33,847 nt of DNA from positions 1 to 33,847 of the forward strand of contig QJXZ01000138.1 in NCBI GenBank assembly GCA_003248125.1, given 5' to 3'. The translations under genes were made by a program, and so were the position numbers. Shown one piece after another: positions 27,284 through 33,847 of this stretch (its first letter is position 1; each line of letters opens with the position of its first letter). Under the pieces are notes generated by a model. It worked only from the letters and a program-made list of their open reading frames with translations, was not told the DNA's origin and made no database searches. Source of the DNA: Gammaproteobacteria bacterium (GTDB lineage: Bacteria; Pseudomonadota; Gammaproteobacteria; Pseudomonadales; Azotimanducaceae).

Positions 27284-28479
27284 TCCCCCTGCAGAATGAG
27301 CGCTGATTGCTCGCTCATGACGCCGCCGGTGCCCGAGACGTAGGCCAAATCACAGCGCTCGAGTTGACGATCCCCCGCACGGCCCATGATCTGTCGCACG
27401 GCCTCGACGGCTTGCGTCATGCCGCCGGCCAATCCCGCCTGCCCCATGCCAAGCTGTCCGCCATGCGTGTTGAGCGGGAAGTCACCATCGATCGTTAGAT
27501 CGTGCTCGCGAATGAATCGCATCCCCTCGCCTTTACCACAGAAACCGGCATCTTCGATCGTTAAGAGCACAGTGATCGTGTAGCAGTCGTATATCTCGGC
27601 GACATCCACATCGCTGGGACGAACGCGGGCCATCGCAAACGCCTGCTTCGACGCCGGCCCCACAGGGGTTTCGAGCAAATCGGCAGCATAGGTGGGGGTC
27701 TTGATGGTGAGGTGCTCGCCGAACCCAGCCACCCAAGCCGGCCGGTGGCGACAACGCTTTGCCACCTCGCGGCTGGCAACGACCACCGCGCCGCCACCCG
27801 CGACTGGCATCACGATCTCCAACATGCGCAGCGGATCGGCTATCAGCTTCGATGCGAGCACTTCAGCCTCGGTGACCGGCTGTCCGAAGAAGGCCGCATT
27901 CGGATTTCGAGCGCCATTGACCCTCTGCTGCGCCACCAGTTTCGCCATGGCGCGCGAGTCGTATTCGTGCTCGGCGGCGTACCGTTGCGCGATCATCGCG
28001 TAACCGCAGTTCTGTGCCAGGTTGCCGTATGGAACGTCGAACTCTGCCTGCGGTGATCCCCACTCGATGCTGCTGGCACCAAAGTAGCGACGCGGGTCGA
28101 CGGTGCGTGGATGCGGGTTGCTTGGAATCGGTAGCGAAGGCAGCGCGCACAACACGACGTCGCAGGCGCCGAGTTCGATGGCGGCGGCAGCACGCCAAAT
28201 CATCCCAATGGCGCTCGCACCACCGAGATCGATGCGCTCTGCAAAATTCACTGGCCGGCCGAGATACTCGACGACGGTTGCCGGCGCGAACATGCCCGTC
28301 TCTCGTACGTCGGAGCAAATCAGCCCGTTGACGTCGGCAATGGTGAGCCCCGCATCGGCAAGCGCCATGTGCGCAAGATCGGCCCATTGCTCGATCGTGA
28401 ACTTGCGCGGACCCGTGTACTTGCGTTCGTGTTTCAGTTCTGCAATGCCGACGACCGCTGCGTCGCCTCTCAATCCCAT
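27280..28479 (-). CDS. Thiolase-fold protein, candidate Ltp2-type aldolase
   Basis: A 399-residue thiolase-superfamily protein without the thiolase nucleophile. In the usual Cys position (about residues 80-92) the sequence is FAERIDLGGASAI, with no cysteine; the second catalytic Cys near the C-terminus is also absent (YVSGTGGVMSEQSALIL). Conserved instead are Y297 and Y300 in EIYDCYTITVLLTIED, and H339 in NTHGG. Steroid side-chain retro-aldolases of the Ltp2 type share these features and work with a DUF35 protein. I infer a C-C cleaving aldolase or a substrate-binding thiolase; a canonical acetyltransferase is unlikely. Start ATG 28479 has GGAG seven bases upstream; the frame is open further up but reads unlike protein. 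Confidence 0.85.
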   Translation of the reverse strand: MGLRGDAAVVGIAELKHERKYTGPRKFTIEQWADLAHMALADAGLTIADVNGLICSDVRETGMFAPATVVEYLGRPVNFAERIDLGGASAIGMIWRAAAAIELGACDVVLCALPSLPIPSNPHPRTVDPRRYFGASSIEWGSPQAEFDVPYGNLAQNCGYAMIAQRYAAEHEYDSRAMAKLVAQQRVNGARNPNAAFFGQPVTEAEVLASKLIADPLRMLEIVMPVAGGGAVVVASREVAKRCRHRPAWVAGFGEHLTIKTPTYAADLLETPVGPASKQAFAMARVRPSDVDVAEIYDCYTITVLLTIEDAGFCGKGEGMRFIREHDLTIDGDFPLNTHGGQLGMGQAGLAGGMTQAVEAVRQIMGRAGDRQLERCDLAYVSGTGGVMSEQSALILQGE

Positions 28480-28544
28480 GCCAGATCTCCGTGGCGGAGC
28501 GGCGATGATAGACTCGGGTTCGATCCTCGGCCAAGGAGTCCACG
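28480..28544. promoter_or_regulatory. Divergent promoter region, thiolase-like / DUF1330
   Basis: Sixty-five bases separate the outward genes. On the minus strand TATCAT at 28510-28505 matches the sigma-70 -10 box at five of six positions, and would give an approximately 20-base leader for the thiolase-like gene; its -35 is weak. On the plus strand AAGGAG at 28533-28538 is the Shine-Dalgarno for GTG 28545. Confidence 0.4.
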
Positions 28545-28856
28545 GTGACCGTGTATCTCGTCGCTCGCTTGCGCATTCACGACCGCACCCAATACGCCGA
28601 GTACGAAGCAGGCTTCGCCGAAGTATTCCACGAATTTGGCGGCACGATACTAGCGGTGGACGACGACAGCGTCGTCCTGGAAGGTGACGATCGGACTGAT
28701 CGGAGCGTGATCTTGAGCTTTCCGACCGAGGCGCAAGCACTCGCGTGGTACCGATCCGACCGCTATCAAACGCTCGCCAAGCATCGTCACGCGGCGAGCG
28801 ACGCAGAAGTGACCTTGGTGCGCGGCGGACTCAATGTGGAGCCGCGTACGCCGTGA
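28545..28856 (+). CDS. DUF1330 family small protein
   Basis: A 103-residue ferredoxin-like (dimeric alpha-beta barrel) protein, beginning with VYLVARLRIHDRTQYAEYEAGF and containing GGTILAVDDDSVVLEGD and LSFPTEAQALAWYRSDRYQTL, which is the DUF1330 pattern. The function of the family is not established; members resemble monooxygenase or stress-related barrels. The start GTG 28545 has AAGGAG six bases upstream. Its stop overlaps the SixA start by GTGA, so it is the first gene of a plus-strand run. Confidence 0.88.
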   Translation: MTVYLVARLRIHDRTQYAEYEAGFAEVFHEFGGTILAVDDDSVVLEGDDRTDRSVILSFPTEAQALAWYRSDRYQTLAKHRHAASDAEVTLVRGGLNVEPRTP

Positions 28857-29347
28857 AGCTTTGGCTCGTCCGCCACGCCGATGCCTCTGCGCAACGCGTC
28901 GGCGAACGTGATTTCGACCGGCCGCTGAGCGCTATTGGCAGCGAACACGTGGCGCGACTCGCACGCTGGCTCGCAACGCACCCTCATCGCCCAGAACGGG
29001 TGATATCGAGCGATGCTGCCCGTGCCCGTGCCACCGCATCGCTGGCAATCAGTCGATTCGATCCGATGGCAGTCTCACTCGAGCTCGATCGGCGGCTCTA
29101 TGACGCCAGTCTAGAGACGATCGTCGACGTGGTCCGCGAAACACCAGCATCGTGTTCCAATCTGGCCATCGTCGCGCACAACCCTGGCATCAGCCACGCT
29201 GCCAGCGCGCTCGCGGCCGACGCACGATCAGTGTCGTTGCCGCCCCTCGGTGTTGTCCTTCTCGATTTCACCGACTCATGGTGTTCGGTTCGACTACACT
29301 GTGGCGCGATGCTGTCGACGACCCATCCCGGAGGCGATACGTGGTGA
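28853..29347 (+). CDS. sixA: Phosphohistidine phosphatase SixA-like
   Basis: A 164-residue histidine phosphatase. The catalytic histidine is H8 in LWLVRHADA, a hallmark of the SixA branch where the usual RHGE is RHAD; the second catalytic histidine is H109 in IVAHNPG, and SSDAARARATA marks the phosphate pocket. In Escherichia coli SixA removes phosphate from histidines of phosphorelay or PTS proteins. The frame reaches 28745, but GTG 28853 at the DUF1330 stop gives the correct length. The stop overlaps the next gene by a GTGA junction. Confidence 0.9.
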   Translation: MKLWLVRHADASAQRVGERDFDRPLSAIGSEHVARLARWLATHPHRPERVISSDAARARATASLAISRFDPMAVSLELDRRLYDASLETIVDVVRETPASCSNLAIVAHNPGISHAASALAADARSVSLPPLGVVLLDFTDSWCSVRLHCGAMLSTTHPGGDTW

Positions 29348-30045
29348 AGCTCGCCAAGCTCGCACTCGATGTCGGTTTGTACACCAACCAGCGGGACGCC
29401 ATGCTCGAGTTCTGGCAAAGCGACGCGGGCGTGACATTCGACGAGCTGCTACCGGTCGGACGTGGTGTACACCAGTTGCGCCATCGAATTGGCGACTCGA
29501 TCCTGAAGATCAACCACGCCCGCGAAGCGCTGGAGGACGCGCCTCGGTCAGGGTACCGACATCTGCGAATCGCAACACCTCAAATCGAGGCGCCACGCGC
29601 ACTCACCGACCCCGATGGTAACCACGTCACCCTCGTGCCAACCGGCCACGAGGGCATCGATCAGCTCGAACTCGAGGTTGCCGTTCGCGATGTGCATGCC
29701 CATGCACATTACTACCGCGAGGTGCTTGGCCTGGCGAGCGAAAACGACCACAGGTTCCGTTGCGGGGCATCGCTCCTGAAGCTGGTCGAGGACGCCAACG
29801 CGAATGTCGACGCGCCGATGCAGGGTCGCGGCTATCGCTACATCACCGTACAAGTATTCGACGTCGTCGGCGAGCACCGCCGCATACTTTCGCTCGGTGG
29901 CCGAGAAGGACGAGCGCCCGTGCGACTCGGCGAGGTCGCGTACATCTCGTTCGCACTAGATCCAGACGGCAACTGGATCGAGATCTCGCAACGCAAGAGC
30001 ATCACCGGGTCGCTGGACTCTCCCTCCGTGCCGCGTTATACGTAG
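29341..30045 (+). CDS. VOC family protein, two glyoxalase-like modules
   Basis: A 234-residue protein with two vicinal-oxygen-chelate modules. Module 1 (about residues 1-100) runs KLALDVGLYTNQRDAMLEFW to DPDGNHVTLVPTGH; module 2 (about 105-225) runs QLELEVAVRDVHAHAHYYRE to DPDGNWIEISQRKS. Each ends in the DPDGN-x-[VI] motif typical of the family. Such proteins act as glyoxalases, dioxygenases or resistance proteins by binding a divalent metal, but the catalytic identity cannot be read here. GGAGG at 29330-29334 favours GTG 29341 (six bases) over GTG 29344, which overlaps the SixA stop. Confidence 0.85.
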   Translation: MVKLAKLALDVGLYTNQRDAMLEFWQSDAGVTFDELLPVGRGVHQLRHRIGDSILKINHAREALEDAPRSGYRHLRIATPQIEAPRALTDPDGNHVTLVPTGHEGIDQLELEVAVRDVHAHAHYYREVLGLASENDHRFRCGASLLKLVEDANANVDAPMQGRGYRYITVQVFDVVGEHRRILSLGGREGRAPVRLGEVAYISFALDPDGNWIEISQRKSITGSLDSPSVPRYT

Positions 30046-30070
30046 CGTCGTCGACGACAAGGACCCCGCG

Positions 30071-30268
30071 ATGGAATTCTTCAGTTTCCTGGTGCTGATT
30101 GGTGTCGCATACCTGATCTGGCGCATCTCGGATCAATTGCCGGACCTCATCTTTCGCATCAGCGAAATTCAACGCGACGTCGCCGAGATCCGTCGCAAGC
30201 TCGCCAACACGGCAGGCGACACGGCGCCGACGCAACCGCCGCCGACGCAACCGCCGCCAATCGAGTAA
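30071..30268 (+). CDS. Small single-span membrane protein
   Basis: A 65-residue protein that I do not recognise. Residues 4-20 (FSFLVLIGVAYLIWRIS) form one membrane helix, residues 25-48 an amphipathic coiled-coil-like helix (FRISEIQRDVAEIRRKLA), and residues 50-65 a Thr/Pro/Gln-rich tail ending in two TQPPP units. AAGGA stands before the ATG at about eight bases. It lies 25 bases after the VOC gene and 16 before the next one, so it is probably co-transcribed. Confidence 0.65.
   Translation: MEFFSFLVLIGVAYLIWRISDQLPDLIFRISEIQRDVAEIRRKLANTAGDTAPTQPPPTQPPPIE
30226..30255 (+). repeat. Perfect 15-base tandem repeat in a coding tail
   Basis: The unit GCCGACGCAACCGCC occurs twice without a gap at 30226-30240 and 30241-30255. 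It encodes most of the repeated TQPPP units of the small membrane protein. As the unit is a multiple of three, changes in copy number would keep the frame and only lengthen or shorten the tail. Confidence 0.85.
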
Positions 30269-30284
30269 CCCACCGAAGGTCTAA

Positions 30285-31076
30285 ATGGCAACGGCGCTGC
30301 CGCCCCCGACCGGACGCAACCTGGATTGGCGCATCTGGCTCGGGCTGTCACTGACGGCCCTGTGGCTGGTGCTCGGCGTCCTCTACATCGGCTCGGTCGT
30401 CGGTTGGACCAAGTTCTTCAGCTTGCGGGTGGATCAGCTAGGTAGCTTCTTCGAAGGCGCCTTCGCCCCACTTGCGTTTCTCTGGCTCGTAATTGGCTAC
30501 TTCCTGCAGAAGAAGGAACTCGAGCACAACACGCACGTGTTGCAAAGGCAGCTTCGAGAGGTCGAGCGCGCCACCGAACAGGCGATCATTCAGTCCGAGA
30601 AAATGACAGCGAACGAACTCCACGCCCGCCAAGAGACGTTCTTGAAGATCGCCCAAAACGTGCGCGGCCAGCTAGGCACAATCATGGGGCTCTTGTTCAT
30701 TTCCAGCCAGAGTGCCAACGCTGGCGGCAGCGTCTCGCCCGACGAGCAGGCCCACATGTTCTCGCAACTGTCGCAATCGGACCCCGAGGTGTTCTCACGC
30801 AAAATGTTGGAGCTACAGATCCAACTCGACGACGAGCAGGCGCGCTTCGATCTCTTCTATGGCACGCCGATCAGAGCTCGCCACACCAACAACTTCATCT
30901 ACACGTTCGAACGTCTGTTAGCACGCGCGAGGGAGGTCGATCGCGACGGCATGATCTGTGACTCGATCGATTCCAATGCACACGGACTGATCTACCGGAT
31001 CGCCAAGCGCCACCAGGCGAAAGCGACCGCCGAACTCGCCGACCGCACGAAAACCGGCACGCACATCGAGTTCTAG
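30285..31076 (+). CDS. Membrane protein with coiled coil, unknown function
   Basis: A 263-residue protein that I cannot assign. Two helices (about residues 18-37 and 56-74, separated by a short loop with TKFFSLRVDQLGSFFEG) anchor it. A coiled coil follows (about 75-125: QKKELEHNTHVLQRQLREVERATEQAI), then a soluble domain to the end with a polar, Ser/Gln/Asp-rich segment (residues 145-165) and ARFDLFYGTPI, RARHTNNFIYTFERLLARAREVD. The layout resembles bacterial sensor or scaffold proteins without a catalytic domain. GAAGG lies before ATG 30285. It may work with the small membrane protein upstream. Confidence 0.7.
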   Translation: MATALPPPTGRNLDWRIWLGLSLTALWLVLGVLYIGSVVGWTKFFSLRVDQLGSFFEGAFAPLAFLWLVIGYFLQKKELEHNTHVLQRQLREVERATEQAIIQSEKMTANELHARQETFLKIAQNVRGQLGTIMGLLFISSQSANAGGSVSPDEQAHMFSQLSQSDPEVFSRKMLELQIQLDDEQARFDLFYGTPIRARHTNNFIYTFERLLARAREVDRDGMICDSIDSNAHGLIYRIAKRHQAKATAELADRTKTGTHIEF

Positions 31077-31084
31077 GAGAGCGC

Positions 31085-31114
31085 ATGCCCGGCAGATCCG
31101 AGAAGTGCAGGTGA
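31085..31114 (+). CDS. Possible nine-residue leader peptide
   Basis: A tiny frame reads MPGRSEKCR then TGA. It is preceded by GGAGAG four bases ahead of its ATG, a better ribosome site than that of the following gene. Its stop codon overlaps the GTG start at 31111 as GTGA. Such an arrangement would couple translation of the downstream flavoprotein gene to the leader. It is below the length where coding potential can be judged, so it may be chance. Confidence 0.3.
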   Translation: MPGRSEKCR

Positions 31115-31704
31115 CCAGCGACGCAGATCAAAACCCGCTGCGGCGCCTGGGTGTCGATCGTGCAAACGCACGCGCCGCCAACGACCCCTGGGCGAATCTC
31201 TGCGTGCTCACGACCATCGATCGGGGTCTGCCGCAAGCGCGCGTGTTGGTGCTGCGCGACATCGAAGGCAGACTTGCCCTGTTCATGAACGCAACGAGCC
31301 CGAAGCAGCACCAAATCTCCAACGCAACCCACGTAAACGTTCTCACCTACCTGGCGAGCTGCGGTGTGCAATACCGGATCACGGCCAGCACTACGCCAAT
31401 ACCGCAATCCATCGTTCATACCAGCTGGCGCGACCGGCCACGCATTCCCAAGGTAATGGATTGGCTCTATCACCACCACGCGCCGCAAAGCACGGTGGTA
31501 CCGTCGCGCGACACGTTGAAGACAATGTACGAGACCGTACACACGACCCTCGCAGCCGACCCGGATGCTCCTGCGAGTGCAATCGGCTATTTCATCGACG
31601 CGCACGAGGTGGAGAGACTTCAGTTGGCAGGTGACGACATCCACACGCGCGAACGGTTCTCGATTGTCGATGGTGGCTGGCGCCGCGACGTACTCGTACC
31701 TTAA
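31111..31704 (+). CDS. Pyridoxamine-phosphate-oxidase-like flavoprotein
   Basis: A 197-residue split-barrel FMN-binding protein of the PNPOx family. The barrel entry is NDPWANLCVLTTIDRGLPQARVLVLRDIEG, followed by SPKQHQISNATHVNVLTY and RDRPRIPKVMDWLY. The C-terminus ends in ERFSIVDGGWRRDVLVP, which resembles the PdxH end but lacks the long RLHDR-containing segment of true PdxH. So it is a family member, probably not the pyridoxine-phosphate oxidase itself. GTG 31111 is used because it overlaps the leader stop; GTG 31105 is also possible. Confidence 0.78.
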   Translation: MTSDADQNPLRRLGVDRANARAANDPWANLCVLTTIDRGLPQARVLVLRDIEGRLALFMNATSPKQHQISNATHVNVLTYLASCGVQYRITASTTPIPQSIVHTSWRDRPRIPKVMDWLYHHHAPQSTVVPSRDTLKTMYETVHTTLAADPDAPASAIGYFIDAHEVERLQLAGDDIHTRERFSIVDGGWRRDVLVP

Positions 31705-31718
31705 CTTACGGCGCCGCG

Positions 31719-32648
31719 CTACTCGTCGATGACCGGCACGACACCCACCAGGGTCTTGAAGCATGTCGCTATGGACGTCTCCACGAATGCCCGCATGAAC
31801 GGTGCGTCGGCGTCGTCCGGGCGCATCGCCGCATAAAGTGTGGGCCAAACTCCATCTTCGCCGAGCGAGCGCGCGACCACGTAGTCCTTGGCGAGATACT
31901 CGGTCAGCGCCCAATTTGGCAGGCAGGTAACTCCTCGCTTGCTCGCGACCAGCTGAATCATCATCGCGGTCAACTCCGCGGTACGCACCTGACGCGGCTC
32001 GACACCGGCGGGATCGAGAAAGGCCGTGAATACGTCGAGCCGCCCGCGATCCACCGGATAACAAATCAGCACTTCATCGCGTAGGTCCTCCGGCGCTATC
32101 CACTCCTGCTTGGCGAGCAGGTGGTCGGGCGCCAGCGCGAGCTGGGCTTCATAGGAAAACAATGGATGGTAGATGACGTCGAGCTCGCGCACCGGATCGG
32201 AGGTGACGACCAGATCGAGATCGCCGCGCGTCAACGCCGGCAATGGTGCGAAGTTGAAGCCGCTCGAGATGTCGAGTTCGACTTCCGGCCACGCCTCGCG
32301 GTAGCGATTGATAGCCGGCAACAACCACTCGAAGCAGCTGTGACACTCGATCGCCATGAATAGCCTACCGGCCGCGCCGCCAGCAAGTTGCTCGAGATCC
32401 CGTTCGGCGCGCTGGAGTAGCGGTAGCACTTCGTCGGCCAGCGACAGCAGACGTTGGCCGCGGGCCGTGAACCGAACGGGCCGCGTCTTGCGCACGAACA
32501 ACGAACCTCCCAACCGATCCTCGAGATCCTTGATCTGGTGCGACAGTGCCGATTGGGTGAGAAAGACGCGCTCTGCAGCGTCGACGAGACTGCCGGTGTC
32601 GCGAAGCGCGGTCAGCGTGCGCAGGTGGCGAAGGTCGAGATTAATCAT
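31719..32648 (-). CDS. metR: LysR-type regulator MetR
   Basis: A 309-residue LysR regulator close to MetR. The N-terminal helix-turn-helix contains GSLVDAAERVFLTQSALSHQ and LFVRKTRPVRFT. The MetR-specific stretch IECHSCFEWLLPAI matches IECHSC of Escherichia coli MetR, and DLVVTSDP, YHPLFSYEAQLALAPDHLL and ICYPVDRGRLDVF follow the same order. MetR uses homocysteine to control met genes and its own expression. ATG 32648 is preferred to GTG 32657, because a LysR box starts at 32657. No met biosynthetic gene is next to it; the divergent gene is an HD-domain protein. Confidence 0.92.
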   Translation of the reverse strand: MINLDLRHLRTLTALRDTGSLVDAAERVFLTQSALSHQIKDLEDRLGGSLFVRKTRPVRFTARGQRLLSLADEVLPLLQRAERDLEQLAGGAAGRLFMAIECHSCFEWLLPAINRYREAWPEVELDISSGFNFAPLPALTRGDLDLVVTSDPVRELDVIYHPLFSYEAQLALAPDHLLAKQEWIAPEDLRDEVLICYPVDRGRLDVFTAFLDPAGVEPRQVRTAELTAMMIQLVASKRGVTCLPNWALTEYLAKDYVVARSLGEDGVWPTLYAAMRPDDADAPFMRAFVETSIATCFKTLVGVVPVIDE

Positions 32649-32835
32649 GACTTCCACTAATCTAAATTAAGTATTAGCGTGCATGATATTCATGTTCGTG
32701 GGCCGCGTCACGCGATCTTCGAACCAGCCGGGCCGCGTCCGCGCGGCCGACGAATGTGCGCCCGCGCACGTTGCCGTCTTTGGGCCTTCGCTAGACTGCG
32801 ACCGTAGGCCCCAACTCGAAGAAGTAATACCACGG
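32649..32835. promoter_or_regulatory. metR: metR / HD-gene control region with LysR box
   Basis: A distinctly AT-rich stretch (about 32651-32695) in an otherwise GC-rich window. It contains CTAAT-N11-ATTAG at 32657-32677, a perfect five-base dyad in the T-N11-A layout typical of LysR-type operators. A second perfect dyad, CATGA-TAT-TCATG, follows at 32682-32694. Placement just before metR fits autoregulation. On the minus strand TAGATT inside the box could be the metR -10 box, which would then be blocked by the bound regulator. The remaining 140 bases before the HD gene are GC-rich and carry no obvious signal. Confidence 0.6.
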
Positions 32836-33765
32836 ATGTTCAGTCCGACGCGTACGGTCATCGACGCTTTCGTCGCGGGCATCACGAGCACGTTCGCGAA
32901 GGCTTTCCCCGGCGCACCGCCGCAGAAGGCGGCCGTGCTCGAACAAAACTGCCGGATGGCGCTCGAGGCGCTGACCAACTCGGACTGTGCGTACCACGAC
33001 ATGCACCACACGGTGATGGTCACCGATGTCGGCCAATCCATACTTTGGGGCCGCCTCATGGCACAGGGCGACGTCACTGCGGATGACTGGCTGCACAGCA
33101 TCCTCGCCATGATCTACCACGACATCGGATTCATTCGCGGTGTGTTGAAAGGCGACCGCGGCGGCCACTATGTGGTGAACGAATTCGGCGATACCGTGGT
33201 ACCGCCACCCGGCGCGACTGACGCATACATGGCACCCTATCACGTCACCCGTAGTTGCTTGTTCGTCAAGGAACGATTCGCGACGGAAACGATGGTCGAT
33301 GCCGGACTTCTCATCCACTACATCGAAATGACCCGCTTTCCGGTGCCTCAGGATGCGTTCTATCAACGCGTCGGCGACTTTGCCGGTCTCGTCCGCGCTG
33401 CCGACCTCATTGGACAGATGGCAGACCCGCAGTACATCCAGAAGCTCGCGCGCCTGTTCAATGAATTCTCCGAAACCGGCGAAGCAGAACGCTTAGGCTA
33501 TCGAAACGCGGGCGAGATTCGCGCTGCCTACCCGGCTTTCTTCTTCGAGCGAGTGCGTCCGTACATTTCCGAAGGCCTACGCTTCCTGCGCAAGACGCAG
33601 GAGGGTCAGCTGTGGATCGCAAATCTGTTCAGCCATGTGTTCAGTGAACAGCAGGACGAGCCCAGCTACGGACCGGAGCGCCGCGTCTGCAACGAAGACG
33701 GGGGCCAGCTCCAGCGTCGTGCGAGCGACCGTCCGGTACCGCAGATCGCAATAAACGCGCGCTGA
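32836..33765 (+). CDS. HD-domain metal-dependent phosphohydrolase-like protein
   Basis: A 309-residue protein with an HD-type metal site: CAYHDMHHTVMV (first His and His pair) and the HD pair of MIYHDIGF, followed by further His residues (YHVTRSC, LLIHYIEMTRFP). The middle contains RAADLIGQMADPQYIQKLARL, another conserved-looking segment of this group. Such proteins hydrolyse phosphomonoesters or cyclic nucleotides; the substrate is not readable. I choose ATG 32836, because the open frame up to 32683 reads as junk. The last 40 residues are polar and rich in Arg/Gln. It is divergent from metR and may be controlled by it. Confidence 0.82.
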   Translation: MFSPTRTVIDAFVAGITSTFAKAFPGAPPQKAAVLEQNCRMALEALTNSDCAYHDMHHTVMVTDVGQSILWGRLMAQGDVTADDWLHSILAMIYHDIGFIRGVLKGDRGGHYVVNEFGDTVVPPPGATDAYMAPYHVTRSCLFVKERFATETMVDAGLLIHYIEMTRFPVPQDAFYQRVGDFAGLVRAADLIGQMADPQYIQKLARLFNEFSETGEAERLGYRNAGEIRAAYPAFFFERVRPYISEGLRFLRKTQEGQLWIANLFSHVFSEQQDEPSYGPERRVCNEDGGQLQRRASDRPVPQIAINAR

Positions 33766-33786
33766 GACGCTCGGTCCATAGCGCGC

Positions 33787-33820
33787 ACGACGCACGAGTG
33801 CTGTGCGTCACACACACTCG
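33787..33820 (+). terminator. Two overlapping hairpins after the HD gene
   Basis: Twenty-one bases after the stop lie two perfect but mutually exclusive stem-loops. Hairpin A pairs GACGCAC (33787-33793) with GTGCGTC (33801-33807). Hairpin B pairs CACGAGTG (33791-33798) with CACTCGTG (33813-33820). Neither is followed by a T tract, so a Rho-independent terminator is only partly supported. The next 27 bases to the window end contain no gene that I can see. Confidence 0.4.
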
Positions 33821-33847
33821 TGAAAGTTACGCACGGCTTGCCTAGAA

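Noticed and set aside
27280-28740. Thiolase-like start at 28740 giving 486 residues
   Set aside because: The first 87 residues are Arg/Pro-rich, unlike protein, and lie antisense to the DUF1330 gene; ATG 28479 has a Shine-Dalgarno.

Overview
The window is about 34 kb of high-GC (by eye near 60-65 %), densely coded bacterial chromosome. Genes lie mostly in overlapping strings with ATGA or GTGA stop/start junctions. I see no rRNA, tRNA, CRISPR array, insertion sequence, integrase or phage gene, so it reads as core or metabolic chromosome rather than an island. The gene set points to a gammaproteobacterium: a metR-type regulator, an RhlB-like helicase, and the block yihY / arsC / wrbA / DUF2069, which as I recall it is arranged as in Pseudomonas. 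The exact genus cannot be fixed from the sequence. Side-chain and acyl-CoA genes suggest a lipid- or steroid-degrading, possibly environmental, organism (inference).

Layout. 1-2536: partial yihY (minus), divergent from the overlapping arsC-wrbA-DUF2069 run (plus). 2528-8518: a minus-strand run, read from right to left, of an MsbA-type ABC exporter, an alpha-methylacyl-CoA racemase-type CaiB/BaiF protein, a small conserved-looking basic protein, propionyl-CoA synthetase (prpE) and a GNAT acetyltransferase. 8654-11610 (plus): carboxylesterase, DUF1295 membrane enzyme and two proteins I cannot assign. 11683-15100 (plus): argC, a type-Ic aspartate aminotransferase-like enzyme and rhlB, translationally overlapping. 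15227-19702 (plus): Nit-type amidase, AI-2E-family membrane protein, hisC, cupin and an aminoglycoside-phosphotransferase-like kinase. 19684-21378 (minus): ABC-F ATPase. 21421-22188 (plus): rhomboid protease. 22210-24408 (minus): a lipoprotein joining a PQQ sugar-dehydrogenase propeller to a diheme cytochrome region. 24509-26904 (plus): luciferase-like oxidoreductase overlapping a GPH-type transporter. 26876-28479 (minus): DUF35 zinc-ribbon protein overlapping a cysteine-less thiolase-like protein. 28545-31704 (plus): DUF1330, sixA, two-module VOC protein, two membrane/coiled-coil proteins and a PNPOx-like flavoprotein. 31719-32648 (minus): metR, facing an HD-domain hydrolase (32836-33765, plus) across an AT-rich control region that carries a textbook LysR box.

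How the parts may work together. The racemase, PrpE, the thiolase-like/DUF35 pair, the DUF1295 protein and the flavin-type oxidoreductase are all compatible with degradation of branched or sterol-like side chains through CoA thioesters. They sit in separate transcription units, so this is a hypothesis. The most interesting items are the thiolase-fold/DUF35 pair that lacks the thiolase cysteines (a candidate retro-aldolase), the dehydrogenase-cytochrome fusion lipoprotein, the argC/aminotransferase/helicase overlap, the two unassigned genes at 10171-11610, and a nine-codon leader ORF coupled to the PNPOx-like gene. I found no defence or mobile system.

No gene-free stretch exceeds 300 bases; the longest is the metR control region (187 bases).
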